Positions 48,068 through 59,693 are shown, counted from the first letter of the stretch. The stretch is 64,000 bases of DNA from Byssothecium circinans (GCA_010015675.1 ML976982.1:269328-333327); one strand, 5' to 3'. Notes: generated by a model not told the origin, from the sequence alone. Translations and numbers: made by a program.

Positions 48068-49344
48068 ATGTCCTCGAGCTCACGGCTGCGGCTGCCCTTC
48101 CTCGTCCTGTATTCTTTTTGGATAGCGCTTGCGCATGCCGTGTCCGGGCAGGAGCCGCTCAAGGGCGTGGTAGAACAGAGGGGTTATAATGCAGGGGAAG
48201 CTATTCCTGTGAGCTGTTTGAATAGGAAAATGTGAGTGAATTTTAGAGAGACGAGCGATGGTTGAAAGCTGACAGCATGCAGAGAAACAGGCGAACATGT
48301 ACGTATATTAATTTATCCAAATCGAACCGGTGGATTGGAGAGGCCGTAAACAGGTGGAGGTAGGAACCCAGGTGTTATGAGTCGAGAGGCAGGGGATTGG
48401 GAGGTGTGACGAGAGATCGGATGGGATAACTGGAGATGCGGCGTACATGATAATGAGAGAACTTTCGCGCTGATACGGATACGGATACAGATTACAGACG
48501 CCAGTGGGCAATTACAATATGTACCCTTCCCGACTTGTAACGAAACGGGACGACCGCTGGAACTCTTCTTCGGAGTGGAAAAAGGTGCGCACACCCACCT
48601 TGCCACTCCTATTGCTCTCCTGCAAAACCAAAGTGTCCGGCTCTAACACTCAATGCAGATATAAACTGCACCATCGACTTCATCTCCGACCCCTTCTTCC
48701 ACCTCCTAGAATTCTACATCCACAACGACGCCCCCCTGACCTGTCGTATTCCCTCCAAACCGCTCCCGCCATCCGTCCTCGAACACGATTTCCGCGTCGC
48801 AGACTCGTCGACCCAAGAAGGCGCGCTTGGGACACAGTCGACTTTGTACACACCTCTCATACTCGCGCTGGCAGGCACTTTGCAGCTCTCCCACCTCCAT
48901 GTGGGAAACAGTTTGAACCTCCTCGTCCACGCTGCGCCCAAGAGCGTGAGTCCAGGAACCGTCGATGCGGCCGCGGCCTACTCTGTGAGTAGCCATAGCA
49001 GGAACACGCGTGTCACAATTGGAGATTCCTTGACGTTGGAATTTGCGGTACGGTGGTATCCGAGTACGACCCTGCCGCCTGGCTGGAGCGGGTATGGTGG
49101 ACATGTGTATAAGAGTACATTTCTTTACTGCTTGTTGAGTGCGGGGGCGAGCGCGGCGGTCTGTATAGCGTATTTTAGGGGCGTGGAGCTACCGAGGAGA
49201 CTGAGGAGGTATGCGAGGGACAAGTTGAATGGAGATGCGGGGGCAAGGTTGGTGGGCGGTGGTGGGTATGGGTTGCCGGTTGCGAATGGGAATGGCGCGA
49301 GAGGGTATGGGGGGTATGGGTATGGGGTTGGTAAGAAGGATTGA
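48068..49344 (+). CDS. Single-pass type I membrane protein of unknown function
   Basis: Four exons (48068-48231, 48283-48298, 48491-48584, 48659-49344) give 319 aa. Exon 2 is a 16-nt micro-exon; it is needed to join NRKI to ETGEH and then ITDASGQLQYVPFPTC in phase. Residues 1-30 form a signal peptide. The luminal part has a few cysteines (SCLN, PTCNETG, INCTID, LTCRI) and N-glycosylation sites. A membrane segment (about 243-263) is followed by a short cytosolic tail rich in Arg, then Gly/Tyr (GYGGYGYGVGKKD). The architecture suggests an ER or secretory-pathway protein. I do not recognise a named family. Confidence 0.75.
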
Positions 49345-49585
49345 GGAAGAGGTGGTGATTGATTGGGTTGGAGTACATGCATGATGTTGGTTGTTCTGAT
49401 AGCGTTACTGCATCTAATTTATGTGATCTTTCGGGGGTGGGGTGGTAGCTTTAGCGTTGAAATTACCTGTGGACTTCTACTCTACTATGTATGAGCACAT
49501 GCAATGAAGAAGATGCCTTCCATGAGAAGCATTTACAGTCCCGATCCTTGGTTTATATACATAATGTACATCTTTATGACCGTGT

Positions 49586-50428
49586 CTACCAACCCTTGCG
49601 CGTTAGCTCACTCACTCGTGCAGTAACATCCCTAAACCCCTTCTTGAACCTCGCCCTCCATCGCTGACTTTTAAGCCTCTTCCTCTTCAGCCCAGGCCGC
49701 TCATGATACCTCTGCTTCATGAAATCCGCCCGCACCTTATTCCTCGCCATCAAGCTCCCCAGCATGCTAATTCCCCTGACCAAATCCCTCCCCTTTGACT
49801 GGTCCAATTCGACCATGCGTCCATAGCTCGCATTCAGCCTCGGGTAGTTCTTTTCCGACTCGGGGATCTCCACCTCTTTCGCGGCGGGCTGGCCGACATT
49901 CGCAGCTAACCCGTGCGGCATCGTCATGTCGTCGAACTTGAGAGGCTGTCGGTGGTTGCGATTTTTCGGGGGACTGAAGCCGGCGCCAAAGACGCCACGC
50001 GCTGCGCGAGCTGCTTCGAATTCATCCGACGAGTTGGCTGGTCGCGCGGGTGCATAGCTCCCTCGTGTGCGGCTGTATCTCGGGTCGTTGGTACCTGCCA
50101 TGAGACTGTTGATGTCATTTGTTGTCTGTCCCTGGCTGGGGGAGTTCTGGAAGCGCGGCCGTGAGCTGAGGATGCTGCTGAATGGGTTCTCGTCTGGTCG
50201 GGAGGGCTGCGCGGGTTTGCTTTGGGATGGGTAGGTTTGCTCGTCTTCTTCTTTTCGCTGTGGTTGGGCCGAGTTTGAGGGTGTGGTGTTTGAGAGGGCG
50301 CGTCGGGATGGCCATGTTGGTGAGGACAGTCTGGGTGCTGCCGTCCTTGATGGTTGCGAGAAGGAGGTGGAGAGGCGGTTGAGCGAGGACGGGCGGAAAA
50401 GCCACTCGCCCAATGAGCGGGAGCTCAT
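49586..50428 (-). CDS. mrp21: Mitochondrial small-subunit ribosomal protein bS21m (Mrp21)
   Basis: A single exon of 280 aa. The C-terminal 90 residues carry the fungal bS21m pattern: NYPRLNASYGRMVELDQSKGRDLVRGISMLGSLMARNKVRADF, then HERPGLKRKRLKSQRWRARFKKGF, very rich in Lys/Arg as expected for an rRNA-binding protein. The N-terminus has Arg, Ser and Leu with few acids, fitting a mitochondrial presequence, then about 130 low-complexity residues. Long N-terminal extensions are usual in this fungal family compared with about 70 aa for bacterial S21. Confidence 0.88.
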   Translation of the reverse strand: MSSRSLGEWLFRPSSLNRLSTSFSQPSRTAAPRLSSPTWPSRRALSNTTPSNSAQPQRKEEDEQTYPSQSKPAQPSRPDENPFSSILSSRPRFQNSPSQGQTTNDINSLMAGTNDPRYSRTRGSYAPARPANSSDEFEAARAARGVFGAGFSPPKNRNHRQPLKFDDMTMPHGLAANVGQPAAKEVEIPESEKNYPRLNASYGRMVELDQSKGRDLVRGISMLGSLMARNKVRADFMKQRYHERPGLKRKRLKSQRWRARFKKGFRDVTARVSELTRKGW

Positions 50429-50701
50429 CGTTGCGGTATTAGGGCGCTGTTATGTGATGCAGCGAGAGAGGAAAGACATAGGAAAACAGGCAAATTGAAG
50501 AAGATGGGACGACGTCGTAGCGGGTTTGGGGAAGATTTCGCGACTGCCCTCACGCTAGCGTGGGCTCGTGCGCTCTTGAACTTTACTTCGTGCCTGCCGC
50601 GACAATCCACTTCACCACCGCAACAGATTGACTAACTCTCAATCAGGACCGTATACAAAAAGCTGGCATCTATTTGATTGTCTACGCAGTAATTGCCGGA
50701 G

Positions 50702-53115
50702 ATGTACAACTACGGCGGTAAGTTATGCGCCCTCTGCGATCCCGCCATTGCTAACTTCTGCAGCTCCAGGTTACAGCAGGCCCCCGGGCTATGGCGCCCC
50801 TCCGCCTGGCATGGCGCCTGGCATGGCGCCCCCTCCAGGATTGGGTACGTTGTCATTATAGAATACTGCGTGCTGTTCAAGCTGACAATCGCATAGGTCT
50901 GCCTCCTGCCAACACCGCTGCAGCTCCAGGCGTAGGAACCCCTCCCGGCACCCAATTCAATGCGCAGCCACCTACCGGTCCCCGCGGCCTGCCCGCTGGC
51001 TTCCAGCCTCCCACAAATCTGCCGAGCAACATCAACTTCAGTGCACCCATCATCCGTCTCGGCACAACGGGATCACAGCGCGGCGGAGGGGACTCTGGAG
51101 GACGGCGCGAGAGCACCGCGACACCCATGCGACGAGGTCTGGGGGCGGACGGGGCCGATTCTGGAGGTAGAGGCGGCGACATCAAAGCAGCGCCTGTTCG
51201 ACCGACCCGCGAAGAGATTGCCCGTACCATCTTCGTCGGCAACATACCGAAAGGAATCAGCGATGAGGGCGTGGCGGCCCTCTTGCGTTCGGCGGGAAAT
51301 CTGTCTAGGTTCTATCGAGCCACGGACGCGAGCGACAAGCCTCAGACGTTTGGCTTCGCCGAGTACGGAGACGCGCAGAGCCTTAGGACGGCTACTGAGA
51401 TTTTCCAAGATGTGCGCGTTCCGACCGAGCGACAGAAACCGGAATCGCAAGTCAAGAAGGAAGGGGCGCACGTCAAGCAGGAGGGGAGTGCAACGAATGG
51501 AGACGTCAAGATGGAAGAGAACGGAGAGAGGAAGGAGGTGGAGACTACAAAGCTGCAGATCATGGTAGATGACGCATCAATCAAATATGCTGAAGAGTGG
51601 ACCAAGAACGAGGACGAGGCTTCAATGCAGTTCCGCATCGATTCTGCTACAGAGGCCCTCTCGCAGGTTCTAGCGCAGCTGTTCAACCCACCGACGGAGC
51701 CGCAAATGGGTCCCTCTGGAGACGTCAAGATGCAGGACGCGGCACTGCCGGACAACATTCCATACTACAACATCGAAGCATCGACGGGTGAAGACGAACT
51801 GTCAGAAATTCCAGCCGAGATGCGCGAAATTGTTGCCGCCGAGATTGCTGCCTTCCGCGACCGCTCAAACAAGCGCGACCTGGAACGTGCGAAAAGGGAG
51901 GAAGAAATTGAAGCCGAGCAGCGTCGGAGGGATGGTCGACGTGCATCTCCGCCAGCCTCTGCTCCCACTGGACCTGGTGGTGCCAATGGTGTTCCTGTTG
52001 GTCCCAGAGCTGACAGAGGCGTCCAGGGTGTGCCGAGCGGACCAAAAGGCTCACAATTCCCGCGCGACTATCAATCGGGTGTCAGCTTCATGAATGGCGG
52101 GTCTATCAATGGCGGCGTCTATACCAGCCGAGAAGACGAAGATGACTCTGCAAGCGACTCAGAGATCGAGCGTCGCCGCAAGAAGAAACAGACTGCCGAA
52201 CTGGAGGATGCCTACAAGAGCAAACTGAGGATTTGGCTCAAGCACGAGAGCCGGACTGTCTCATCGCTCGAGCGCACGCATGATCGAGCCAAATACATGG
52301 AAGCCGATCGGCAAAAGCAGAAGGAAAGCCAAGCCAACTTCCTCAAGAACTTTGACGACGACGTTGAAGCTGCGAAGAAGAGCCATATCTACTATCGCGA
52401 CCACGGCGAGTACATGCGGGAACGCACCAGGATCCGCGAGCGCGAAGAGAAGGACGACCACATGGACCGAGACCAAGAACGTCGCCAAAATGCCGTCACG
52501 CAGGCACAGAAAGATTATGCTCGCGACCAGGCCGATGCCTTCCTCGACCAGCAGGCAGAAGAGATGCTACGCGCACAAATGCCTCGCGAAACCCAACAAT
52601 TCAAGATCTCCCTCGGTGCTGCGGCGAAGAAGCTCGAGCAGACGGCTGCCCCACGCCGCACTGCTGCCGATGTAGAAAATCTCCTCGAAGACGAAGAAGA
52701 GGCGGATCAACCGGGCACCAAGAAACGCACTCTCGTACCCATCACACAAGAGGCCTCCGTTCGTGCAAACCTCACGCAAGAAGAGGTCGAAGACGCCCAG
52801 CGAAAGCTTGCGCGTGATATTCCCAACGACAAAGAGGGCCTTTGGGAGTGGCCAGTCTCGTGGGATCATTTGCAACACAAGCACATTGAGAAGGATATCA
52901 AGGATTGGACTGCGAACAAGGTGCTTGAGTCCTTGGGTGTGCAGGAGGATATGCTTGTTGAGGCGGTGGTGGAGCATCTAAAGACGAGGGGTAGTCCGCA
53001 GGAGTTAGTGGAGAACCTGGAGGCAGCACTTGATGATGAGGCAGAGAGTTTGGTTAAGAAACTTTGGCGCATGGTGATCTATTACAGTGAGACGGAGAAG
53101 AGGGGCATCAAATAG
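50702..53115 (+). CDS. RBM25/Snu71-type splicing factor (RRM plus PWI)
   Basis: Exons 50702-50717, 50764-50844 and 50897-53115 give 771 aa. The first exon has only 16 nt and encodes MYNYG. Its GTAAGT donor and CAG acceptor produce a Pro/Gly-rich N-terminus (repeats of PPGMAPGMAPPPG). An RRM lies at about 142-215 (TIFVGNIPKGISDEG and FGFAEYGD). The middle is acidic then strongly Arg/Glu/Asp-rich and helical (about 330-600), as in RBM25. A C-terminal PWI domain covers about 665-771 (WEWPVSWDHL, VVEHLKTRGSPQELVENLEAAL). RBM25 and Snu71 are U1 snRNP-associated and help choose 5' splice sites, in the nucleus. The domain order is diagnostic; the choice between the two names is not settled. Confidence 0.9.
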
Positions 53116-53968
53116 ATGCGTCCTTGTCTCACTGAGATACGGACACGCTGATGAGGCGGGATTGCGATGTACAATTGTGTGAAGGTTGAATAGCATATGC
53201 GGGGACGTGGGTGTGTATTCACCCGATGTCGATGAGCATGTAGTTGCTTTCCGAGAGAGCATGCTCATGCGCAATGCTGGAAAGTTTGCACGAAGTACTC
53301 TGCAGGTTTTGTGGGCCAGTATTTATTTCTTGTAGGTCCACATGCTTCCATCAAGATGCTGAGACTGCAGAGTCCTCAAGTTATCACGTAAATGGAACAC
53401 ATATCGACAACAGACTTGTGGAATAAACCCTAGACGTATGATGCCTCTACTCATAGTGAGATAGCGTTCCCATGCTTCTGATCTCGATGCCGACCGACTT
53501 GCCGCAGATGCCGCGACATGCCGATCATATATATATGCTTCGGCCTTTGCTTCAACTCCACCATTCCACTCACTCGGTACATGTACAACGTTAAAGTTTA
53601 TTTGATTGGGCTTGACCTCGGACAATCTTCGCAACTATGGTATGGCGAGCTTTCTCCGACTACTGGCGAGGATACTCGTATTATGAAGTCGAGTCGGCAT
53701 TGATCAGACCATCTTTGCGGCATGTACGGGTGTTCTCGCGGATGCAAGAGGAGACGATTGTCTTCGTGGGTGGGATATGCAATGCGTGTGGCCTAGAAGG
53801 TTGGTGGATAAGTCGAGAGGGCTATAAGACGTGCTCTGGTCTTTCGTTTTCAACACTTCAGCTTCATACTTCGCTCACACTTCTTTCTCACTCGTCTCAC
53901 AACCTACCAACATCCCACAATCAACTAACATCCAAGTTCCTTAAACTAATTTCTCAAAGTCCACCAAA
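53116..53968. other. Intergenic region upstream of the nitrilase gene
   Basis: 853 bp without a gene. A TATATATATG tract at about 53527-53536 and a CTATAAG near 53821-53827 are candidate TATA elements. The stretch before the nitrilase ATG is rich in CT and CACAA, like a fungal leader. Confidence 0.45.
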
Positions 53969-55214
53969 ATGCCGCTCACAAACTACAAAGCTGCCGTCGT
54001 CACTTCCGAACCAAAATGGTTCGACCTCGAAGCCGGCGTCCAGAAAACCATCAACTTCATCAATGAAGCCGGCAAAGCGGGCGCCAAACTCATCGCGTTC
54101 CCTGAGGTCTGGATCCCGGGGTATCCTTACTGGATGTGGAAGGTTACGTATCAACAGAGCTTGCCCCTGCTAAAGAAGTATCGTGAGAATAGTATGGCGG
54201 TAGATTCGGAGGAGTTCAGGAGGATCAGGAGGGCAGCTAGGGATAACGGGATGTAAGTTTCTTCTCTCAACTGTCGATCCAGTACTGCTTTCACAGGAAT
54301 TGGATTAGAGATACCCTGAAATAGCGGCTGATATTCGTCGGTGTAGCTACGTGTCGCTCGGATTCTCGGAGATTGATCATGCTACCCTCTACCTCGCCCA
54401 GGCCCTCATCTCCCCCACCGGTGAGGTCCTGAATCACCGCCGTAAAATCAAGCCGACACACGTCGAGAAGCTCGTTTATGGCGACGGGGATGGGGACACT
54501 TTCCAGTCTGTCACTTCCACTGAGCTTGGTCGCTTGGGCCAGCTCAATTGCTGGGAGAATATGAGTACGTATATTCATCACACTTCTCTGAGAAGAAGTA
54601 CAAGATCACTTATACTCGAATATCACTAACGCCATCCTCCCTCAGACCCCTTCCTCAAAGCCCTAAACGTCTCCCAAGGCGAACAAATCCACATCGCCGC
54701 CTGGCCCATCTACCCCGGCAAAGAAACCCTGAAGTACCCTGACCCAGCAACCAACGTCGCCGATCCCGCCAGTGACCTCGTGACCCCCGCCTACGCCATC
54801 GAGACCGGAACATGGACCCTCGCACCCTTCCAACGCCTCAGCAAAGAAGGCCTCAAGCTCAACACTCCCGAGGGCGTCGACCCAGAAACCGATCCCTCGA
54901 CCTACAACGGCCATGCGCGTATCTACAAGCCTGATGGCACCCTCGTCGCTAAACCCGACAAGGACTTTGATGGGCTGTTGTTTGTGGATGTGGATCTGAA
55001 TGAGTGCCATTTGACCAAGGCGCTTGCGGACTTTGGCGGGCATTATATGAGGCCGGATTTGATTCGGTTGTTGGTAGATACAGGGAGGAAGGAGTTGATT
55101 AGTGAGGTGAATGGGGTGGGCGGGGTTAGGGAGTATTCGACGAGGGAGCGGTTGGGGCTGGATAAGCCGTTGGGTGAGGGCAGGGATGAGGGGAGTGAGA
55201 AGGACGGGAAGTAG
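53969..55214 (+). CDS. Cyanide hydratase-type nitrilase
   Basis: Exons 53969-54252, 54347-54564 and 54646-55214 give 356 aa. The sequence follows fungal cyanide hydratases closely: [75 protein letters not shown] and [18 protein letters not shown]. The catalytic triad is Glu46, Lys128 and Cys163. The enzyme adds water to hydrogen cyanide to give formamide (EC 4.2.1.66), protecting fungi that meet cyanogenic plants; some close relatives prefer organic nitriles, so the substrate is inferred. The C-terminal tail (about 330-356) is short and Gly/Glu/Lys-rich. Each intron reading is supported by a phase-correct junction inside a conserved block. Confidence 0.92.
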
Positions 55215-56187
55215 GGTGGAGGTTTGTGAGGGTGGAGCTTGAAGTTGGAGTTGGATTGAGACAGGTGCGTTGTGGCTTTTCCACTCATTCAATATTTGGA
55301 GGGACTTCCTATACCATCGTTTAAGTCTAGAATAAATCAAAGCTCTACATTCGATAGAGTCATTTGTCCACTCAACAACAGTGGCGGGACTGTTTAAGTT
55401 TAACTAGTTCCTCCATTATCTGCTCTACTGCTCAGACATTCGACATACAGACGGACCACTTTTCACTTTTCAGCCTCCGTTTGAGTATCTGTATCACCAT
55501 GCGTCGGCGAAGAGATGCTGAGTTGGTTGTAGGTCATGGGAAAAGCGAGTTCGAGCGGAGCAAGTGAAGGGGTGTACGTATTCAGAGAGGATGTAGAGAA
55601 CGTGGAATTGAAATAACTACTATACGGCTAACCGTTCCAACGTCTCTGAAAACCCCCCTTTTCACTCTAAAAGTATCTCAGCTCTGGCTATGTATCTCGC
55701 AAGATGCTCAATACCAACCCTGCTTGAGCCGGAACCTTCGTCAGCGTCTCTTCCCGTCTCTGAAACTTCGCAGTGGGCGTTTGATCACGTTACCTCATCA
55801 TTCCTTTCCTTTCGGAACCATATCCGCCGTCGCATTGCCGGATGAGAGGTACCGCCGGTACGTGGGGATAGACTGGAGAGGCGGGACTAGCTACTGCGGT
55901 CTCGGGACCGCAATTTCTCCACTAATCAACGTGAGGGGTAACGAACCTTTTTTACTCCACACATCCCCACCATGAACCACAAGCTACGGTATGCGGCCAC
56001 GGCTCCCTAGGGTTTATAAACGATGAAATGCCCAGGCTAATTTGCCCTTCTTTCTTGCTCTTCGCGTGACATATTTGGCAGTGTTAAGCTTTCCTTTCTA
56101 CACGACATAGATACTTGTCAAGATTCTTCTTGCAAGTTCGGCTACCAGTACCCCTCATTTTCGGCTGGCTGATAGACGAGTATCATT
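55215..56187. other. Intergenic region without a gene
   Basis: About 970 bp between two plus-strand genes. Frames such as 55724-55975 give no protein-like sequence. The end before the ATG at 56188 is T-rich. Confidence 0.45.
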
Positions 56188-58045
56188 ATGGTTACTATCA
56201 CGGGCTTCGAGACGAAGGATGTTAGGTTCCCTACGTCGTTGGATAAGACGGGGTCGGATGCTATGAATGCGGCGGGTGACTACTCGGCTGCTTATGCTAT
56301 TTTACATACGGATTCTGAGTTTAAGGGGCATGGAATGGTGAGTGGATAATCTTCTTATGCTCGTTGGTTTTGCGTCTCTGGAAAGCAATTGCTCCGAGGT
56401 TCTTGTTGTTCGTCTTCATTGAAAGCAGGTGATACTATCATATCTTGAAGTTTTAAGACTTGTGGTAATATTGAAGATGAACCCCATGTTTTCTCTCTTA
56501 TACCTGAATAAGTGGTCTTCAAGCTCCTTGAAGTCATATTTCTGTATATTCATTGCCTGTCTTTTCTTCCCCTACTCACGGAATTGGGTGCATATCTCTA
56601 TCTTTGAAGCTCACTTCCAATATTGCCCCAGCTAACAACACCGTGTAGACCTTCACAATCGGCCGTGGCAACGAGATCGTTTGCCTCGCCATCGCTCATC
56701 TCGCCGATCGCATCAAAGGCCGCACTCTCGAATCGCTCGTTGAGAATTGGGGGAAGACATGGCGTCATCTAGTCAACGACTCTCAGCTTCGATGGATTGG
56801 ACCTGAGAAGGGTGTCATCCATCTCGCTCTCGGTGCTGTCGTAAATGCCATCTGGGATCTTTGGGCCAAGACGCTGAACAAGCCCGTCTGGCGTATCGTT
56901 GCCGACATGACACCTCAGCAAATTGTCAGCTTGATTGACTTCCGCTACAGTGAGTATTATGTTTCGTTATAAACCTCTAATAGGATTCAATGACTGACTT
57001 TACGCCCAGTTACCGACGCTCTCACGCCTGAAGAGGCACTCAAAATCCTGACAAAGGCCGAAGAGGGCAAACCTCAGCGGCTCCAAGAAGCTCTTGAGTC
57101 TCGCGCTGTACCTGCGTACACCACTTCAGCTGGCTGGTTAGGGTATGGACGCGACAAGATGAAGTCGCTGCTGAAGGAGACGCTCGGAAAAGGGTACAGG
57201 CACTTCAAGATAAAGGTCGGCGGAGATGTTGAGCAGGATAGAGAGCGGTTGAGCATTGCGAGAGAAATCATTGGCTTTGACCAGGGGAATGTTTTGATGG
57301 TGGATGCGAATCAGGTGTGGAGTGTGCCGGAGGCGATTGAGTACATGAAACAGTTGAAGGAGTACAAGCCGTGGTTCATTGAGGAGCCGACGAGTCCTGA
57401 TGATGGTTGGTTTGCCTTCATTATTAATACCGCTTCTTTGCATTTTTGAGAGCATGAGCTAACTGTGGGCGATCGTAGTGCTCGGACATAAGGCCATCAA
57501 AGAGGCCCTCAAGCCGTACGGAATTGGTGTCGCTACGGGCGAGATGTGCCAGAACCGCGTCATGTTCAAGCAGTTTCTCGCTGCTGGAGCGATTGACATC
57601 TGTCAGATAGATGCATGCCGTCTCGGTGGTGTAAATGAAGTTATCGCCGTCCTCCTCATGGCTGCTAAGGTACGTTTTTTTCAGCTCTTTCCTCTTTCAA
57701 CTCCCTCTTCAGGGAAGTCACCACTAACACGCCGCCTAGTTCAACGTCCCCATCGTCCCCCACAGCGGTGGTGTCGGCCTTCCCGAATACACGCAGCATC
57801 TCTCAACCATTGACTACATCTGTGTATCCGCAAAAAAGTCCGTGCTCGAATACGTCGACCACCTTCATGAGCACTTTTTCCATCCTTCGGAGATCAAAGA
57901 TGGTTATTACGTCACACCCATGAGTCCGGGATACAGCGTTGAGATGAAACCGGAAAGCATGGCCAAGTTCAGTTTTCCTGGGGAAGGCGACGGATGGTGG
58001 AAGAGCCAAGAGGCAAAGAGCATTTTGGAAGGAGAGAAGATCTAG
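56188..58045 (+). CDS. L-fuconate dehydratase-type enolase-superfamily enzyme (ENOSF1-like)
   Basis: Five exons (56188-56337, 56649-56949, 57010-57405, 57479-57669, 57740-58045) give 447 aa, matching the ENOSF1/L-fuconate dehydratase length. It has the N-terminal capping domain ([14 protein letters not shown]) and the catalytic barrel: Lys217/Lys219 in FKIKVGGD, metal ligands Asp249 (VDANQVW), Glu275 (FIEEP) and Glu304 (ATGE), and base His354 in VPHSGGVG. Members dehydrate sugar acids such as L-fuconate to 2-keto-3-deoxy acids. The true substrate in this fungus is inferred. The first intron (311 nt, AT-rich) is about four times longer than most others here. Confidence 0.9.
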
Positions 58046-58254
58046 TTTGATTGTCTTAAGTGACACCCAGTGCTTAATGTGTATATCATAGTTTGCTGCT
58101 CCACACCTTCATTCCTCTTGTTACTGCCTTCGACAATTCACTTCAGTCCCTTTGCCTCACCGCACTTACCATAGCTCTTCTCTCTATCACTACATACAGC
58201 TCATAACCTGTAAGTGATATCATCTCCGCCGACGTCTTTTTTTCCTACGCTCGA

Positions 58255-58866
58255 ATGGCTTGCCAACTGACCGCTCCTCCTCCCAAGGCGAGCTTCCTCA
58301 TCACCCGCCATCTCTCACCCACGCTGGGTCCCATGACCTCAGAAACACTGGAACGCGCCGAAACCTACTCCCAATTCCCCGAACATCTGCGGCCCTCGCC
58401 GGAACCCACAATCAGTGAAGAGCACCACAGCCCCGCCAAGTGCGGACAGTGCGGCCACGACGCCACCCTCCAACACACCACTCACCCTTGGATCCGCCAC
58501 CCAAACCAGAGCCTCAAGAACGACCTCAAGCTATCATTCCAAGCAGCACTAATATACCGCGATTGGGAGAAGCGCGAAATACAGAAAAAGAAGCAGCGAG
58601 AAGAATTTTTAAAGACGGCAGCGGGGCAGCTCAAGCAGCAAGAGAAGCAGAGCAGACTGAGGTATAGTCTAAGCTTCACGGATACAAGTACCTCTGGAAG
58701 TTTCTACAACCAAAGCAATATCGACACGAGCGAAACGAGTGCAAGTCCAAGTCTAGGCGGTACCGGCACTTGCAGCCGGTCAAGCACGGATACTAGTCTT
58801 TCCAGCAGCTCGAGCAAGAAGAGTTCTCGACTTAGGTCCTTCCGTCGTTTACGGGATTACATTTGA
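58255..58866 (+). CDS. Hypothetical small protein with CxxC motif
   Basis: One exon of 203 aa; starts at ATG 58255 or the in-frame ATG at residue 27 (MTSETLERAETYSQ). It contains a CGQCGH motif around residues 63-68, a conserved-looking helical block (KNDLKLSFQAALIYRDWEKREIQKKKQREEF) near 88-118, and a Ser/Thr-rich tail ending in a basic cluster (SSRLRSFRRLRDYI). One CxxC alone is not a complete zinc site. Function is unknown. The compositional order and helical core support a real gene, but I cannot name a family. Confidence 0.55.
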   Translation: MACQLTAPPPKASFLITRHLSPTLGPMTSETLERAETYSQFPEHLRPSPEPTISEEHHSPAKCGQCGHDATLQHTTHPWIRHPNQSLKNDLKLSFQAALIYRDWEKREIQKKKQREEFLKTAAGQLKQQEKQSRLRYSLSFTDTSTSGSFYNQSNIDTSETSASPSLGGTGTCSRSSTDTSLSSSSSKKSSRLRSFRRLRDYI

Positions 58867-58931
58867 GTCGCACGCATTGATAGTGAGTATTGGACAAGTC
58901 TCGCATCACCCGAAGCAAGTGCTCCGAGACA

Positions 58932-59567
58932 ATGCCCACTTCGCAGCAAGATTCTCTCGACGCGACGAAAGACCGCGTCTTAGCTAATGCTCGTGCTATC
59001 TACGGCTCCGGCCGCAGTCTCGATATCGTGACCTTTGGCTCAACATCAACCCTCCAAATCACCGCCGCTGTCATCGAACATAACCCCTCGGGTCGTTCTT
59101 ACATCCACTGCTGCTCCGCCGCCGAAGACAACCGCCTCGCCGCTATCGAGCACCTTCTCGTCATCACCGAGGACCTGCTCGCCCGGCTGATGGAGGGTAT
59201 CAGTAGTAGTGGCTGGTTGCCCGGTACGCCGCAGAGTCAGCATGCGGCGGCATTTGGAGGCACGCCGCAGAATCTGCATGCGGTGGCGTTTGGGAGCACG
59301 CCGAATTTACTACAGTACGATCAGAGTAGGAGGGGCAGTACGCTTCAAGCTGAGTCGAGGAGGGGGAGTGTGATTGCGAACGGGAATATGAGGGATATTG
59401 TGAATGGGCCAGGCAGGATCGAGGGCACGATTGCGTCGAGTGCGAGCTCGGTGATAGCGTCTCCGCATCCACCGGCGGCGGCGGCAGGTTCGGGTTCTTC
59501 GATCGCAGTGCCGAGACCGCATCGGACGACGGATCGTGTGCAGTGGATTATGGGTTCGGAGAGCTGA
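58932..59567 (+). CDS. Hypothetical protein with internal peptide repeats
   Basis: The first real ATG of the frame is at 58932 and gives 211 aa; the frame is open a few codons further up but has no ATG there. The N-terminal 90 residues look structured (alternating helix and strand: DSLDATKDRVLANARAIYG, FGSTSTLQITAAVIEH, RLAAIEHLLVITEDLLARL). Then comes an imperfect tandem repeat of GTPQ..HA.AFG units at about residues 97-125, and a Ser/Ala/Pro-rich tail. It starts only 65 bp after the previous gene. Function unknown. Confidence 0.5.
   Translation: MPTSQQDSLDATKDRVLANARAIYGSGRSLDIVTFGSTSTLQITAAVIEHNPSGRSYIHCCSAAEDNRLAAIEHLLVITEDLLARLMEGISSSGWLPGTPQSQHAAAFGGTPQNLHAVAFGSTPNLLQYDQSRRGSTLQAESRRGSVIANGNMRDIVNGPGRIEGTIASSASSVIASPHPPAAAAGSGSSIAVPRPHRTTDRVQWIMGSES
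59223..59310 (+). repeat. Coding imperfect tandem repeat, 33-36 bp units
   Basis: Two full units (59223-59255 and 59256-59291) and a partial third encode GTPQSQHAAAF, GGTPQNLHAVAF and GSTPNLL. The units keep frame, with one codon difference in length. Confidence 0.7.
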
Positions 59568-59693
59568 TGTTGATCTTTATACCCTTCTCTGTTGCTAGTT
59601 ATACCGCGTGGCGTATCCCCTATAGACGTTTTCGGAAAGGTTTGACTGGTGTTGGTTTCGAGCGTATTCGGTTCCTGTTCTTTCCATTTCTGC

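Noticed and set aside
54663..55340. 225-codon minus-strand frame over the nitrilase
   Set aside because: Antisense to a strongly conserved nitrilase exon, Pro/Leu/Gln-rich without domain.
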